Below, in pieces: positions 47,005-55,362 of a DNA stretch of 64,000 bases. Location of the stretch: the NCBI RefSeq assembly GCF_028609865.1, contig NZ_CP063194.1:1488001-1552000 (forward strand). Reading direction: 5' to 3'. Source of the stretch: Corynebacterium jeddahense. GTDB taxonomy: Bacteria > Actinomycetota > Actinomycetes > Mycobacteriales > Mycobacteriaceae. The notes beneath the pieces were generated by a model, which worked only from the letters and a program-made list of their open reading frames with translations, did no database searches and was not told the origin of the DNA. Each line of letters begins with the position of its first letter. Positions within the stretch are counted from its first letter, which is position 1. The translations under genes and the position numbers were made by a program.

Positions 47005-50000
47005 ATGCCACAGCTCAGCACCAGCCAGACCCCGCCGCCGAACAGCGCCGATCTCGACGCCGTCGTCGAGGCCGCCGTCGCGCGCGCCTACCACTGGATG
47101 GACGAGACAGCGGAGGCGGACGCCAACGACGCCTCCACCCAGCAGCTCGCCGAAATGCTCCGAGACGACAACGGCGTGCGCTTCACCATGGACTTCGTCG
47201 ACCGCGTCATGCGCCCGGAGAGCAACCGGGTGGCCGCGAACGCGCTGCGCTCCATCACACGCGGCGTGGACGCGCGGTTCTTGGGCCAGATCAACGCATT
47301 GCTCGTCGGCGTGGGCGCCTTCGTCGGACCGTTCCTGCCCAACGTGGTCGTGCCCGCCGCGCGTGCCCGGCTGCGCCAGCTCGTCGGCCACCTCGTGCTC
47401 GACGCCGAGTCCGACGCGGTGAACAAGCTCCTCGACAACGCGAAGCAGCGCGGCGAGCAGCTCAACCTCAACCTCCTTGGCGAGGCCGTCCTCGGCGAGG
47501 AGGAGGCGACCGACCGCGCGGAGCGCACCCTCGCCCTCATCAAGAACCCGCGCGTCACCTACGTCTCGGTGAAGGCGTCCTCGATGGTCTCCCAGCTCAA
47601 CCACTGGGACTACGACGAGTGCGTGCGCCAGGTGAAGAACCGCATCCGGCCGCTTTACCGCGCGGCGCGCGACCGCGACCCGCGGGTGTTTATCAACATG
47701 GACATGGAGGAGTACCACGACCTCCACCTCACCATCGACGTGTTCACCCAGCTGCTCAGCGAGGACGAGTTCAAAGATTACGAGGGCGGCATCGTGCTCC
47801 AGGCGTACCTGCCGGACACGCTCGGCGCGCTGGAGTACCTCGCCGAGTTCGCGCAGCGGCGCGTGGCCGAGGGAGGCTCGAAGATCAAGATCCGCCTAGT
47901 CAAGGGCGCGAACCTCTCCATGGAGCGCCATCACGCCGAGGTGAAGGGCTGGCCGCAGGCCCCGTACCTGACCAAGGACGAGGTCGACGCGAACTACTAC
48001 CGCCTGCTCGACTTCATCCTCCGCCCGGAGTACGCGGACGCGCTGTCCATCGGTGTCGCTTCGCACAACCTGTTCACCTCCGCGCTCGCCTACGAGCTCG
48101 CGCAGCGCCGCGGCGTGACCAGCATGGTGGATTCGGAGATGCTGCAGGGCATGTCACCCGCGCAGCAGGAGATCGTCCGCGACGTCTACGGACGCCAGAT
48201 CCTCTACACCCCGGTGGTCAAGCGCGACGACTTCGACGTCGCCGTGAGCTACCTTGTGCGCCGCCTTGAGGAAACGGCGGCCCCGCAGAACTTCCTCCCC
48301 GCACTCTTCGCGCCGAAGACGGCGGACCACGACCCGATCAAGGAGCAGGAAAAGGTCTTCCGCTGGGCGGTGGACAACCGCTGGGACGTGCACAACGGGC
48401 CGAACCGCACGCAGAACCGTAACGACGAGCAGGGGCGCCACGTGGCGGCCGACTCGGCCGCCACCGGCCGCTTCCTCAACGAGCCGGACACCGACCCGGC
48501 GCTCGAGGCGAACCGCGCGTGGGCCGTCGAGCACCTCAACAACCCGCCGGCGGTGGACACCGGCGAGGAGATCACCGACCCGTCCGCCATCCGCGACCAC
48601 ATCGCCCGCGCGCTCGAGGCGCAGCGGGCCTGGGGCGCGCGTTCCTCCGACGAGCGCGCCGAGGTGCTCGAGGCCATCGGCGACGAGATCGCGCGTCGCC
48701 GCGGCGACTTCATCGCCATCGCCGCCCACGAGGCCGGCAAGACCGTCGACCAGACCGACCCGGAGATCTCCGAGGCGATCGACTTCTGCGACTTCTACGC
48801 CGACAGCGCGCGCCACCTCGACGACATCGCGGGCGAGTTCGAGCCGAACAAGCTCACCGTCGTCGTCCCGCCGTGGAACTTCCCCGTCGCCATCCCCACC
48901 GGCGGCGTCATGGCCTCGCTCGCCGCCGGCTCCGCCGTCATCCTCAAGCCCGCGCCGCAGGTGACGCAGTGCGCCAAGCTCATCGCGGACTGCATCCACA
49001 CCGTCTTCGAGGCGAAGGGCATCGACCCGGACACCGTGCAGTACGTCCGCGCCGACGAGGGCGAGGCGGGCAAGGCGCTGCTGACCGACGACGCCGTCGA
49101 CGCCATCATCCTCACCGGCGCCTCTGACACCGCACAGCTGTTCAAGTCCTGGAACCCGAAGCTCAACGTGATGGCCGAGACCTCCGGTAAGAACGCGATC
49201 ATCATCACCCCGTCCGCGGACCCGGATCTCGCGGTCAACGACCTCTACCTCTCCGCGTTCGGCCACTCCGGGCAGAAATGCTCGGCGGCATCCCTGGCCA
49301 TCCTCGTCGGCTCCGCCGGAGAATCCGACCGGCTGAAGAACCAGCTGCTCGACGCCGCCTCCACCCTCGTCGTCGGCCCGGGCACCGACCTGTCGACGAC
49401 GATGAACGGGCTCATCGAGGCCCCCGGCGAGAAGCTCGAGCGCGGCCTGACCCGTCTCGAGCCCGGCGAGACCTGGTTGCTCGAGCCGAAGCAGCTCGAC
49501 GAGGAGGGCAAGTTCTGGTCCCCCGGCATCCGCGACGACGTCAAGCCCGGCTCCTGGTACCACCAGAACGAGTGCTTCGGCCCCGTCCTGGGCATCATGC
49601 ACGCGAAAGACCTCGACGAGGCCATCGAGTGGCAGAACTCCACCGGGTACGGCCTCACCGCGGGCATCCACACCCTCGACGGCGACGAGATCAACCACTG
49701 GCTCGACCGCGTCGAAGCCGGCAACGTCTACGTCAACCGCGGCATCACCGGCGCCATCGTGCAGCGCCAGCCGTTCGGCGGCTGGAAGAAGTCCTCGGTG
49801 GGCCCCGGCGCGAAGGCGGGCGGGCCGAACTACGTGGCGCAGATGGGCACGTGGCGCGACAGCGACACCCTCGCGCCGTCGCCGGGCGTGAGCCTCTCCG
49901 CGAAGGTGCAGGGCCTGCTCGAGGAGTTCCGCCCGCAGGTGAGCACCGAGGATTACGGCTGGCTCTCCCGCGCCGCCGAGTACGACCAGCGCGCCTGGGA

Positions 50001-50436
50001 CCGCGAGTTTGGCCACGGCCACGACTTCTCCGGCCTGCGTTCGGAGGCGAACATCTTCCGCTACCGCAACACGCTCGAGCCGGTCGTGATCTACGTCGGC
50101 GAGCACTACGCGCTGCGTGACGTCTACCGCCAGCTCATCGCCACCGCCATCACGGGCACCGCGGTACGCGTCGTCACGCCGGCAACGCTCGCGCCGGACC
50201 TCGAGGCCGCGGGCGTCACCGTCGACGCGCACACCGTCGAGGGCAACCCGCCGCGCGTGCGCGTCATTGGTGACGCCCCCGAGGAGCTCTACGGCGACAT
50301 CTCGACCGCGGTGTTCGACGGGCCGGCGCTTATCGACGGCCGCAGGGAGCTCCTGCCGTACCTGCTCGAGCAGTCTGTCTCCGCCACCCTCCACCGCTTC
50401 GGCGTCATCCAAGACCCGGCCGGCATCCGGGACTAG
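47005..50436 (+). CDS. putA: Bifunctional proline dehydrogenase / P5C dehydrogenase
   Basis: Oxidises proline to glutamate in two steps. 1143 residues. The PRODH barrel occupies about 100-460 (INMDMEEYHDLHLTIDVFTQLL, IKIRLVKGANLSMERHHAEVKGWPQ with the FAD/proline residues, VASHNLFTSALA). The aldehyde dehydrogenase part follows from about 520: NAD-loop VVVPPWNFPVAIPTGGVM, catalytic Glu region VMAETSGKNAIIITPSAD, and nucleophile Cys in FGHSGQKCSAASLAILV. About 170 C-terminal residues form a further ALDH-like domain. No N-terminal ribbon-helix-helix DNA-binding domain, so it is not an autorepressor. Confidence 0.95.
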   Translation: MPQLSTSQTPPPNSADLDAVVEAAVARAYHWMDETAEADANDASTQQLAEMLRDDNGVRFTMDFVDRVMRPESNRVAANALRSITRGVDARFLGQINALLVGVGAFVGPFLPNVVVPAARARLRQLVGHLVLDAESDAVNKLLDNAKQRGEQLNLNLLGEAVLGEEEATDRAERTLALIKNPRVTYVSVKASSMVSQLNHWDYDECVRQVKNRIRPLYRAARDRDPRVFINMDMEEYHDLHLTIDVFTQLLSEDEFKDYEGGIVLQAYLPDTLGALEYLAEFAQRRVAEGGSKIKIRLVKGANLSMERHHAEVKGWPQAPYLTKDEVDANYYRLLDFILRPEYADALSIGVASHNLFTSALAYELAQRRGVTSMVDSEMLQGMSPAQQEIVRDVYGRQILYTPVVKRDDFDVAVSYLVRRLEETAAPQNFLPALFAPKTADHDPIKEQEKVFRWAVDNRWDVHNGPNRTQNRNDEQGRHVAADSAATGRFLNEPDTDPALEANRAWAVEHLNNPPAVDTGEEITDPSAIRDHIARALEAQRAWGARSSDERAEVLEAIGDEIARRRGDFIAIAAHEAGKTVDQTDPEISEAIDFCDFYADSARHLDDIAGEFEPNKLTVVVPPWNFPVAIPTGGVMASLAAGSAVILKPAPQVTQCAKLIADCIHTVFEAKGIDPDTVQYVRADEGEAGKALLTDDAVDAIILTGASDTAQLFKSWNPKLNVMAETSGKNAIIITPSADPDLAVNDLYLSAFGHSGQKCSAASLAILVGSAGESDRLKNQLLDAASTLVVGPGTDLSTTMNGLIEAPGEKLERGLTRLEPGETWLLEPKQLDEEGKFWSPGIRDDVKPGSWYHQNECFGPVLGIMHAKDLDEAIEWQNSTGYGLTAGIHTLDGDEINHWLDRVEAGNVYVNRGITGAIVQRQPFGGWKKSSVGPGAKAGGPNYVAQMGTWRDSDTLAPSPGVSLSAKVQGLLEEFRPQVSTEDYGWLSRAAEYDQRAWDREFGHGHDFSGLRSEANIFRYRNTLEPVVIYVGEHYALRDVYRQLIATAITGTAVRVVTPATLAPDLEAAGVTVDAHTVEGNPPRVRVIGDAPEELYGDISTAVFDGPALIDGRRELLPYLLEQSVSATLHRFGVIQDPAGIRD

Positions 50437-50475
50437 CCTCCCCTTCCCCTATCCACCTACCCCAGGGGGTCCGCA

Positions 50476-51990
50476 ATGACTACCTCCAAGCCCACGCCGC
50501 CCACGCCCTCGTCCCGCCCGAAAGCGGGCGTCCTCCCGGACGAGGACGAGGGGCTCCAGAAGGGCCTGTCCACCCGGCAGATCAACATGATCGCGATCGG
50601 GTCCGCGATCGGCACCGGCCTCTTCCTCGGCGCCGGCTCGCGCCTGGAATCGGCCGGCCCGTCGCTGGCGCTGATGTACCTGCTGTGCGGGTTCATCGGC
50701 TACCTCATCCTGCGCAGCCTCGGCGAGCTCATCGTCCACCGCCCGACGTCCGGGTCATTCGTCTCGTACACCCGCGAGTTCTACGGCGAGAAAGCCGCCT
50801 ACGTGTCCGGCTGGCTGTACTGGTTCAACTGGGCGGCCACCGCCGTCGCGGACGCCACGGCGCTCGCGATCTACATCCGCTGGTTCGCCCAGTACTACGC
50901 CTGGATCGACGACATCCCGCAGTGGGTGGTCGCCCTCTCCGTCATCGTGCTGGTGACCGCGATGAACCTCATTTCGGTGAAGTTCTTCGGCGAGATGGAG
51001 TTCTGGTTCTCGCTGATCAAGGTCGCGTTCCTGCTCACCTTCCTGGCCGTCGGCATCTTCATGGTGATCTTCGGCAAGCCCAACGGGGAGCCCACCGGTC
51101 TGTCGCTCATATCCGACTACGGCGGCTGGTTCCCCAACGGCGTGCTACCCGCCCTCATCGTCATCCAGGGCGTCGTGTTCGCCTTCGCCGGCATCGAGCT
51201 GTTGGGCACGACGTCGGGCGAGGCGGAGGACCCGCGCCGCGACATCCCGCGCGCCATCAACGCCGTCGTGTTCCGCCTGTTGCTGTTCTACTTCGGCTCG
51301 GTCCTGCTGCTGTGCCTGCTCATGCCGTACACCGACTACTCCGGGGACGAGTCGCCGTTTGTCACCTTCTTCGACTCAATCGGCGTCCCGGCCGCCGGCC
51401 CGATCACGCAGCTGGTGGTCATCACCGCCGCGCTGTCGTCGCTCAACGCGGGCCTGTACTCCACCGGCCGCATCATGTACTCGCTGTCTAAGGCCGGCTC
51501 GGCCCCGCAGTGGGCCGGCCGGGTGACCAAGGGCGGCGTGCCGTACGGCGGCATCCTGCTCACCACCGGCGTCGCCCTGTTCGGCGTCGTGCTCAACTAC
51601 CTCGTGCCGGAGGCGGCCTTCGAGGTCGTGCTCAACATCTCGGCGCTGGGCACCATGGCGTCCTGGGCGGCGATCTCGCTGTCGCACATGCGCTTCGTGC
51701 GGCTGGCGAAAGAGGGCAAGTACACCCGGCCGTCGTACCGGGCGCCGTTCTCACCGGCCACCGACATCATCTCGCTACTCTTCCTCGTGCTCGTCGTCGT
51801 GCTCATGGCCTTCGACTACCCCGTAGGCACGTGGACGCTCGTCGTGTCGCTGCTCATGTGGCCCGCGCTCGCGTTCGGGTGGTTCAAGGTCCGCGACCGC
51901 GTCGAGTTCATCTCCCGCTCCCACGTGAACTACGAGAAGATCACGGGTGACAGGGCCCCCGACATCGATCCCCCGCTACCCAAGCACTAA
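50476..51990 (+). CDS. Amino acid permease (APC superfamily)
   Basis: 504 residues, twelve membrane helices. The N-terminal GLSTRQINMIAIGSAIGTGLFLGAGSRL is the classic APC/AAT substrate-binding helix 1, followed by SYTREFYGEKAAYVSGWLYWFNW. Close in type to GABA, asparagine and proline (ProY/AnsP) permeases. Since it lies 39 bp after putA and before ornithine cyclodeaminase, proline or ornithine-related uptake is likely, but specificity is inference. Confidence 0.88.
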   Translation: MTTSKPTPPTPSSRPKAGVLPDEDEGLQKGLSTRQINMIAIGSAIGTGLFLGAGSRLESAGPSLALMYLLCGFIGYLILRSLGELIVHRPTSGSFVSYTREFYGEKAAYVSGWLYWFNWAATAVADATALAIYIRWFAQYYAWIDDIPQWVVALSVIVLVTAMNLISVKFFGEMEFWFSLIKVAFLLTFLAVGIFMVIFGKPNGEPTGLSLISDYGGWFPNGVLPALIVIQGVVFAFAGIELLGTTSGEAEDPRRDIPRAINAVVFRLLLFYFGSVLLLCLLMPYTDYSGDESPFVTFFDSIGVPAAGPITQLVVITAALSSLNAGLYSTGRIMYSLSKAGSAPQWAGRVTKGGVPYGGILLTTGVALFGVVLNYLVPEAAFEVVLNISALGTMASWAAISLSHMRFVRLAKEGKYTRPSYRAPFSPATDIISLLFLVLVVVLMAFDYPVGTWTLVVSLLMWPALAFGWFKVRDRVEFISRSHVNYEKITGDRAPDIDPPLPKH

Positions 51991-52022
51991 CCCGTACCCT
52001 CTACGAAAGGACGTAACTTCCC

Positions 52023-53051
52023 ATGACCCAACTCGTCGACGTCACCAACATGTGCCGCTGGATCGACCACCACGGCGTGGAAAAGCTCATCGCCGGCATC
52101 CTCGGCTACATCGAGGAGGACTTCGCCCGCTGGGAGAAGTTCGACAAGATCCCCCGCGTGGCCAGCCACACCCCGATCGGCGTCATCGAACTCATGCCGA
52201 CCTCGGACTCCATCGAGTATGGCTTCAAGTACGTCAACGGCCACCCCTCCAACCCGGCGCGCGGCTTTCAGACCGTGACGGCCTTCGGCGTCCTCGCCGA
52301 CGTGGACAACGGCTACCCCACCTTCGAGGCGGAGATGACGCTGCTCACCGCGCTGCGCACCGCCGCCACGTCCGCGATGGCGGCGAAGGTCCTCGCCCGC
52401 AAGGATGCGCAGGTTATGGCGATGATCGGCGCGGGTTCGCAGTCGGAGTTCCAGGCGCTCGGCTTCCGCGCGGCACTCGGCATCGAGCGCGTGCGCATCT
52501 TCGACATTGACCCGAACGCTATGGAGAAGTTCCGCCGCAACATCGAGCCGCTCGGCATCGAGGTCTACCTCGCTGACAGCGTCGACGACGCGGTCGAGGG
52601 CGCCGACATCATCACCACCTGCACGGCCGATAAGGCGCAGAACACGATCCTGGATTACTCGCTGGTCCGCCCGGGCGTGCACATCAACGGTGTCGGCGGC
52701 GACTGCCCCGGCAAGACCGAGCTCGACCCGCGAATCCTCGATGACGCGACCGTCTTCGTCGAGTTCCCGCCGCAGACGCGCATCGAGGGCGAGATCCAGA
52801 ACAAGCCCGAGGACTTCGAGGTCGTCGAGCTTTGGAAGGTCATCGCCGGGCAGCGCGAGGGCCGCACGAGCGACGAGGAGATCACGCTGTTCGACTCGGT
52901 CGGCTTCGCCATCGAGGACTTCTCCGCGCTGCGCTACCTGCGCGATTCGACGGCGGGCACGGACTTCCAGACCTTCATCGACCTCGTCGCCGAGCCGGAC
53001 GACCCGAAGGATCTGTTCTCGCTGACCAGCCGCGTGCTCAGCCCGCTTTAG
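52023..53051 (+). CDS. ocd: Ornithine cyclodeaminase
   Basis: NAD-dependent conversion of L-ornithine to L-proline and ammonia; 342 residues. Ocd/mu-crystallin fold: NGHPSNPARGFQTVTAFGVLADVDNGYP with substrate residues, Rossmann motif AMIGAGSQSEFQALGF, and the catalytic Asp region HINGVGGDCPGKTELD. The length and the long C-terminal part fit true ornithine cyclodeaminase rather than alanine dehydrogenase-type relatives. ACGAAAGGACG precedes the ATG. With PutA it completes ornithine to proline to glutamate. Confidence 0.92.
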   Translation: MTQLVDVTNMCRWIDHHGVEKLIAGILGYIEEDFARWEKFDKIPRVASHTPIGVIELMPTSDSIEYGFKYVNGHPSNPARGFQTVTAFGVLADVDNGYPTFEAEMTLLTALRTAATSAMAAKVLARKDAQVMAMIGAGSQSEFQALGFRAALGIERVRIFDIDPNAMEKFRRNIEPLGIEVYLADSVDDAVEGADIITTCTADKAQNTILDYSLVRPGVHINGVGGDCPGKTELDPRILDDATVFVEFPPQTRIEGEIQNKPEDFEVVELWKVIAGQREGRTSDEEITLFDSVGFAIEDFSALRYLRDSTAGTDFQTFIDLVAEPDDPKDLFSLTSRVLSPL

Positions 53052-53070
53052 GGCGTCTCGCTTCACGACG

Positions 53071-53106
53071 AAACCTCCGGCAGGAACGGTGTCCTGCCGG
53101 AGGTTT
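53071..53106. terminator. Bidirectional terminator between ocd and ahpD
   Basis: Perfect 15-bp stem AAACCTCCGGCAGGA/TCCTGCCGGAGGTTT (53071-53085, 53092-53106) with 6-nt loop. Confidence 0.9.
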
Positions 53107-53110
53107 ACTC

Positions 53111-53120
53111 GTCGATACGC
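53111..53120 (-). repeat. GCGTATCGAC decamer, ahpD 3' region
   Basis: Directly abuts the ahpD stop codon and ends 4 nt before the terminator stem. Confidence 0.6.
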
Positions 53121-53645
53121 TTAGCGCGCGTCCTCGATGGCGATGGCCTGGGCCACGGCCTGGACGACGCCGGCGACCTTGACGGCCTCCCAGACCTGCT
53201 CCTTGGTCACGCCCTCCTCGCGGACGGTGTTCGCGTGGGCGACGGCGCAGTGCTCGCAACCGTTGATGGTGGACACGGCGAGCGACCACAGCTCGAAGTC
53301 GGCCTTTTCCACGCCCGGCTTGGAGATGATGTTCATGCGCAAGCCGAACTTGACGTTGGCGTAGTCGTCGCCGAGCCAGCCCTTGGCGCGGTAGGCGACG
53401 TTGTTCATCGCCATGACGGTCGCCGCGCCGTACGCCGCCTCGACCGCCTCCTCGGAGAGGTGCGTCTTCGCGTCCTCCGCGATCTCGGCGATGACCTTCG
53501 CGTTGCGCGTCGCCGCCGCGGAGGCGAGCAGGGTTCCCCAGAGCTGCTGCTCGCTGAGCTCGGTGGAGCGCGTCAGCGAGCCGAGGTTGAGCTTCTGGTC
53601 CTTCGCGTACTCCGGCAGGGCCTCGCGCAGGTTGTCAATCGACAT
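53121..53645 (-). CDS. ahpD: Alkyl hydroperoxidase D
   Basis: Adaptor that reduces AhpC; 174 residues. The CxxC active site [10 protein letters not shown] gives Cys130 and Cys133, the same numbers as in M. tuberculosis AhpD, with the proton-relay Glu118 (DFELW) and His132 region. AAGGAGAT precedes the ATG. It follows ahpC after 36 bp and ends at a strong terminator. Confidence 0.94.
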   Translation of the reverse strand: MSIDNLREALPEYAKDQKLNLGSLTRSTELSEQQLWGTLLASAAATRNAKVIAEIAEDAKTHLSEEAVEAAYGAATVMAMNNVAYRAKGWLGDDYANVKFGLRMNIISKPGVEKADFELWSLAVSTINGCEHCAVAHANTVREEGVTKEQVWEAVKVAGVVQAVAQAIAIEDAR

Positions 53646-53681
53646 CTCGATCTCCTTCGTCGAACGGGTTGGGGTGGGTGC

Positions 53682-54278
53682 TTACTTCAGGGACTCCTGG
53701 ACCACGGCCATCTTGTCGATGTTCTTCGTCGGGTCGTTCTTCTGCCAGTCGCAGGCGCAGACCTCCTCGGACTGCAGCGCGTCGAGCACGCGCAGCACCT
53801 CGTCGACGTTGCGGCCGACGGCGTCCGGGGTGACGGAGACGAACTGGATGATGCCGTCCGGGTCGATGATGAACGTCGCGCGGTCGCACACGCCGTCCGC
53901 GTTTTCCACGCCGAGGGCGCGGATGAGGTCGTGGCGCACGTCAGCGAACATCGGGAACGGGATGTTCAGCAGGTCCTCGTGCGTCGCGCGCCAGTTGAAG
54001 TGGGAGTACTCGTTGTCGGTGGAGCCGCCGAGCACCTGCGTGTCGCGGTCCTCGAACTCCTCGTTGAGCTTGCCGAACGCGGCGATCTCAGTCGGGCAGA
54101 CGAACGTGAAGTCCTTCGGGTAGAAGAAGACGATCTTCCACTTGCCTTCGTACTTGTCCAGGGAGACGCGCTCGAAGTAGTCGTCCGGGGAAGCGGCGTT
54201 CGCTTCCTTGAGGTTGCCGCCCTTCAGGGCGACGAGGTCGAACTCCGGGAAGCGCTCCCCAACGGTCATGATCGGCAT
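53682..54278 (-). CDS. ahpC: Alkyl hydroperoxide reductase AhpC (peroxiredoxin)
   Basis: Reduces organic peroxides, H2O2 and peroxynitrite; 198 residues from ATG 54278 (TTGGAGGATAA upstream). Peroxidatic Cys61 in FTFVCPTEI and the resolving Cys pair Cys174/Cys176 (EEVCACDWQ) match the mycobacterial-type AhpC that works with AhpD rather than AhpF. Expressed from a SigA-type promoter in the oxyR intergenic region. Confidence 0.95.
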   Translation of the reverse strand: MPIMTVGERFPEFDLVALKGGNLKEANAASPDDYFERVSLDKYEGKWKIVFFYPKDFTFVCPTEIAAFGKLNEEFEDRDTQVLGGSTDNEYSHFNWRATHEDLLNIPFPMFADVRHDLIRALGVENADGVCDRATFIIDPDGIIQFVSVTPDAVGRNVDEVLRVLDALQSEEVCACDWQKNDPTKNIDKMAVVQESLK

Positions 54279-54328
54279 AGTTATCCTCCAAAGAAACTGG
54301 TCAGACGTGTTTTCATCGGACGAGTTCC

Positions 54329-54357
54329 AGTATGGCACAGAATCCGGAACGTTTCAA
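54329..54357 (-). promoter_or_regulatory. ahpC promoter
   Basis: Minus strand: TTGAAA (54352-54357), 17-nt spacer, CATACT (54329-54334). It runs toward ahpC. Confidence 0.55.
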
Positions 54358-54363
54358 CGAAAA

Positions 54364-54391
54364 ACCTATGGAACCATGTAAACTCATAGGT
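54364..54391. promoter_or_regulatory. Probable OxyR operator and oxyR -10
   Basis: ACCTATG (54364-54370) and CATAGGT (54385-54391) form a perfect 7-bp inverted repeat over 14 nt, as expected for a LysR regulator in a divergent region. The -10 of oxyR (TAAACT, 54379-54384) lies within it, exactly 7 nt before the ATG, so autorepression and a leaderless oxyR mRNA are predicted. Confidence 0.55.
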
Positions 54392-55348
54392 ATGGGCAAT
54401 CGAGAGTATAAACCGACACTCGCGCAACTGCGGACCTTCGTCACCGTCGCGGAGCAGAAGCACTTCGTTTCGGCGGCGAACATGCTGGGGATCTCGCAGC
54501 CGTCGGCCTCCCAGGCGCTCGCCGCACTGGAGACGGGCTTGGGCATCCAGCTCATCGAGCGCTCCACGCGCCGAGTCATTGTCACCCCCGCCGGCGAGGA
54601 GCTCCTCCCCTACGCCAAGGCGACGCTCGAGGCCGCCGACGCGTTTTCCGCCCACGCCCGCGGCACGGGCGACGCCCTCTCCGGCCCGCTCACCATCGGC
54701 GTCATCCCCACGGTCGCGCCGTACCTCTTACCCGCGCTGCTCACCCGGCTGCACGACGCGTACCCGCAGCTCGAGCCCCGCATCGTGGAGAACCAGACGG
54801 AGCACCTCCTGCAGCAGCTGCGCGACGGGACGCTCGACCTCGCCATCATGGCCACCCCGACGCTCGCGACCGGCGTGACGGAGCTGCCCCTTTACGACGA
54901 GGAGTTCGTCGCCGTCGTGCCGGCCGAGCACCCCCTCGCCGGTGCGAGCGCGTTGCCGCTCGAGGCGCTGCGCGAGATGGAGTTGCTCTTGCTTGACGAC
55001 GGGCACTGCCTGCGCGACCAGATCGTCGAACTGTGCACCCTGGCCGAGGTGCGCCGCACCCCCGGCGCGCAGTCGGTCACCCGCGCGGCGTCGCTGACCA
55101 CCATCGTGCAGCTCGTCGTGGCCGGCCTCGGGACGACGCTCGTGCCGCTGTCCGCGGTGGCGGCGGAATGCGCCCGCCCGGGCCTCGCGGTGGCGACGTT
55201 CGCGGACGGCGTGGACGCGAAGCGCACCGTCGGCCTCGTCATGCGGGCGTCCTCGCGCCGGCGCTCCGAGTACGAGCAGCTCGGCGAACTCGTCGCCGAG
55301 GCCTACCGCGACGCCGCGGAATCGGGGGCGGCGCTGCTGCCGCGGTAG
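54392..55348 (+). CDS. oxyR: Hydrogen-peroxide sensor OxyR (LysR family)
   Basis: 318 residues. N-terminal winged helix with AQLRTFVTVAEQKHFVSAANMLGISQPSASQ; regulatory domain with the redox pair Cys206 and Cys215 in DDGHCLRDQIVELCTL. On oxidation the disulfide form activates ahpC-ahpD. Start chosen at ATG 54392 because of the 7-nt spacing to the -10 and the OxyR-type N-terminus. Its stop TAG is part of the -10 of hrpA. Confidence 0.94.
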   Translation: MGNREYKPTLAQLRTFVTVAEQKHFVSAANMLGISQPSASQALAALETGLGIQLIERSTRRVIVTPAGEELLPYAKATLEAADAFSAHARGTGDALSGPLTIGVIPTVAPYLLPALLTRLHDAYPQLEPRIVENQTEHLLQQLRDGTLDLAIMATPTLATGVTELPLYDEEFVAVVPAEHPLAGASALPLEALREMELLLLDDGHCLRDQIVELCTLAEVRRTPGAQSVTRAASLTTIVQLVVAGLGTTLVPLSAVAAECARPGLAVATFADGVDAKRTVGLVMRASSRRRSEYEQLGELVAEAYRDAAESGAALLPR

Positions 55349-55351
55349 AAT
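55346..55351 (+). promoter_or_regulatory. -10 of hrpA, built on the oxyR stop codon
   Basis: TAGAAT, 11 nt before the hrpA ATG; the first three bases are the oxyR stop. A 5' leader of only a few bases is predicted. Confidence 0.5.
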
Positions 55352-55362
55352 GCCGCTTCTAG

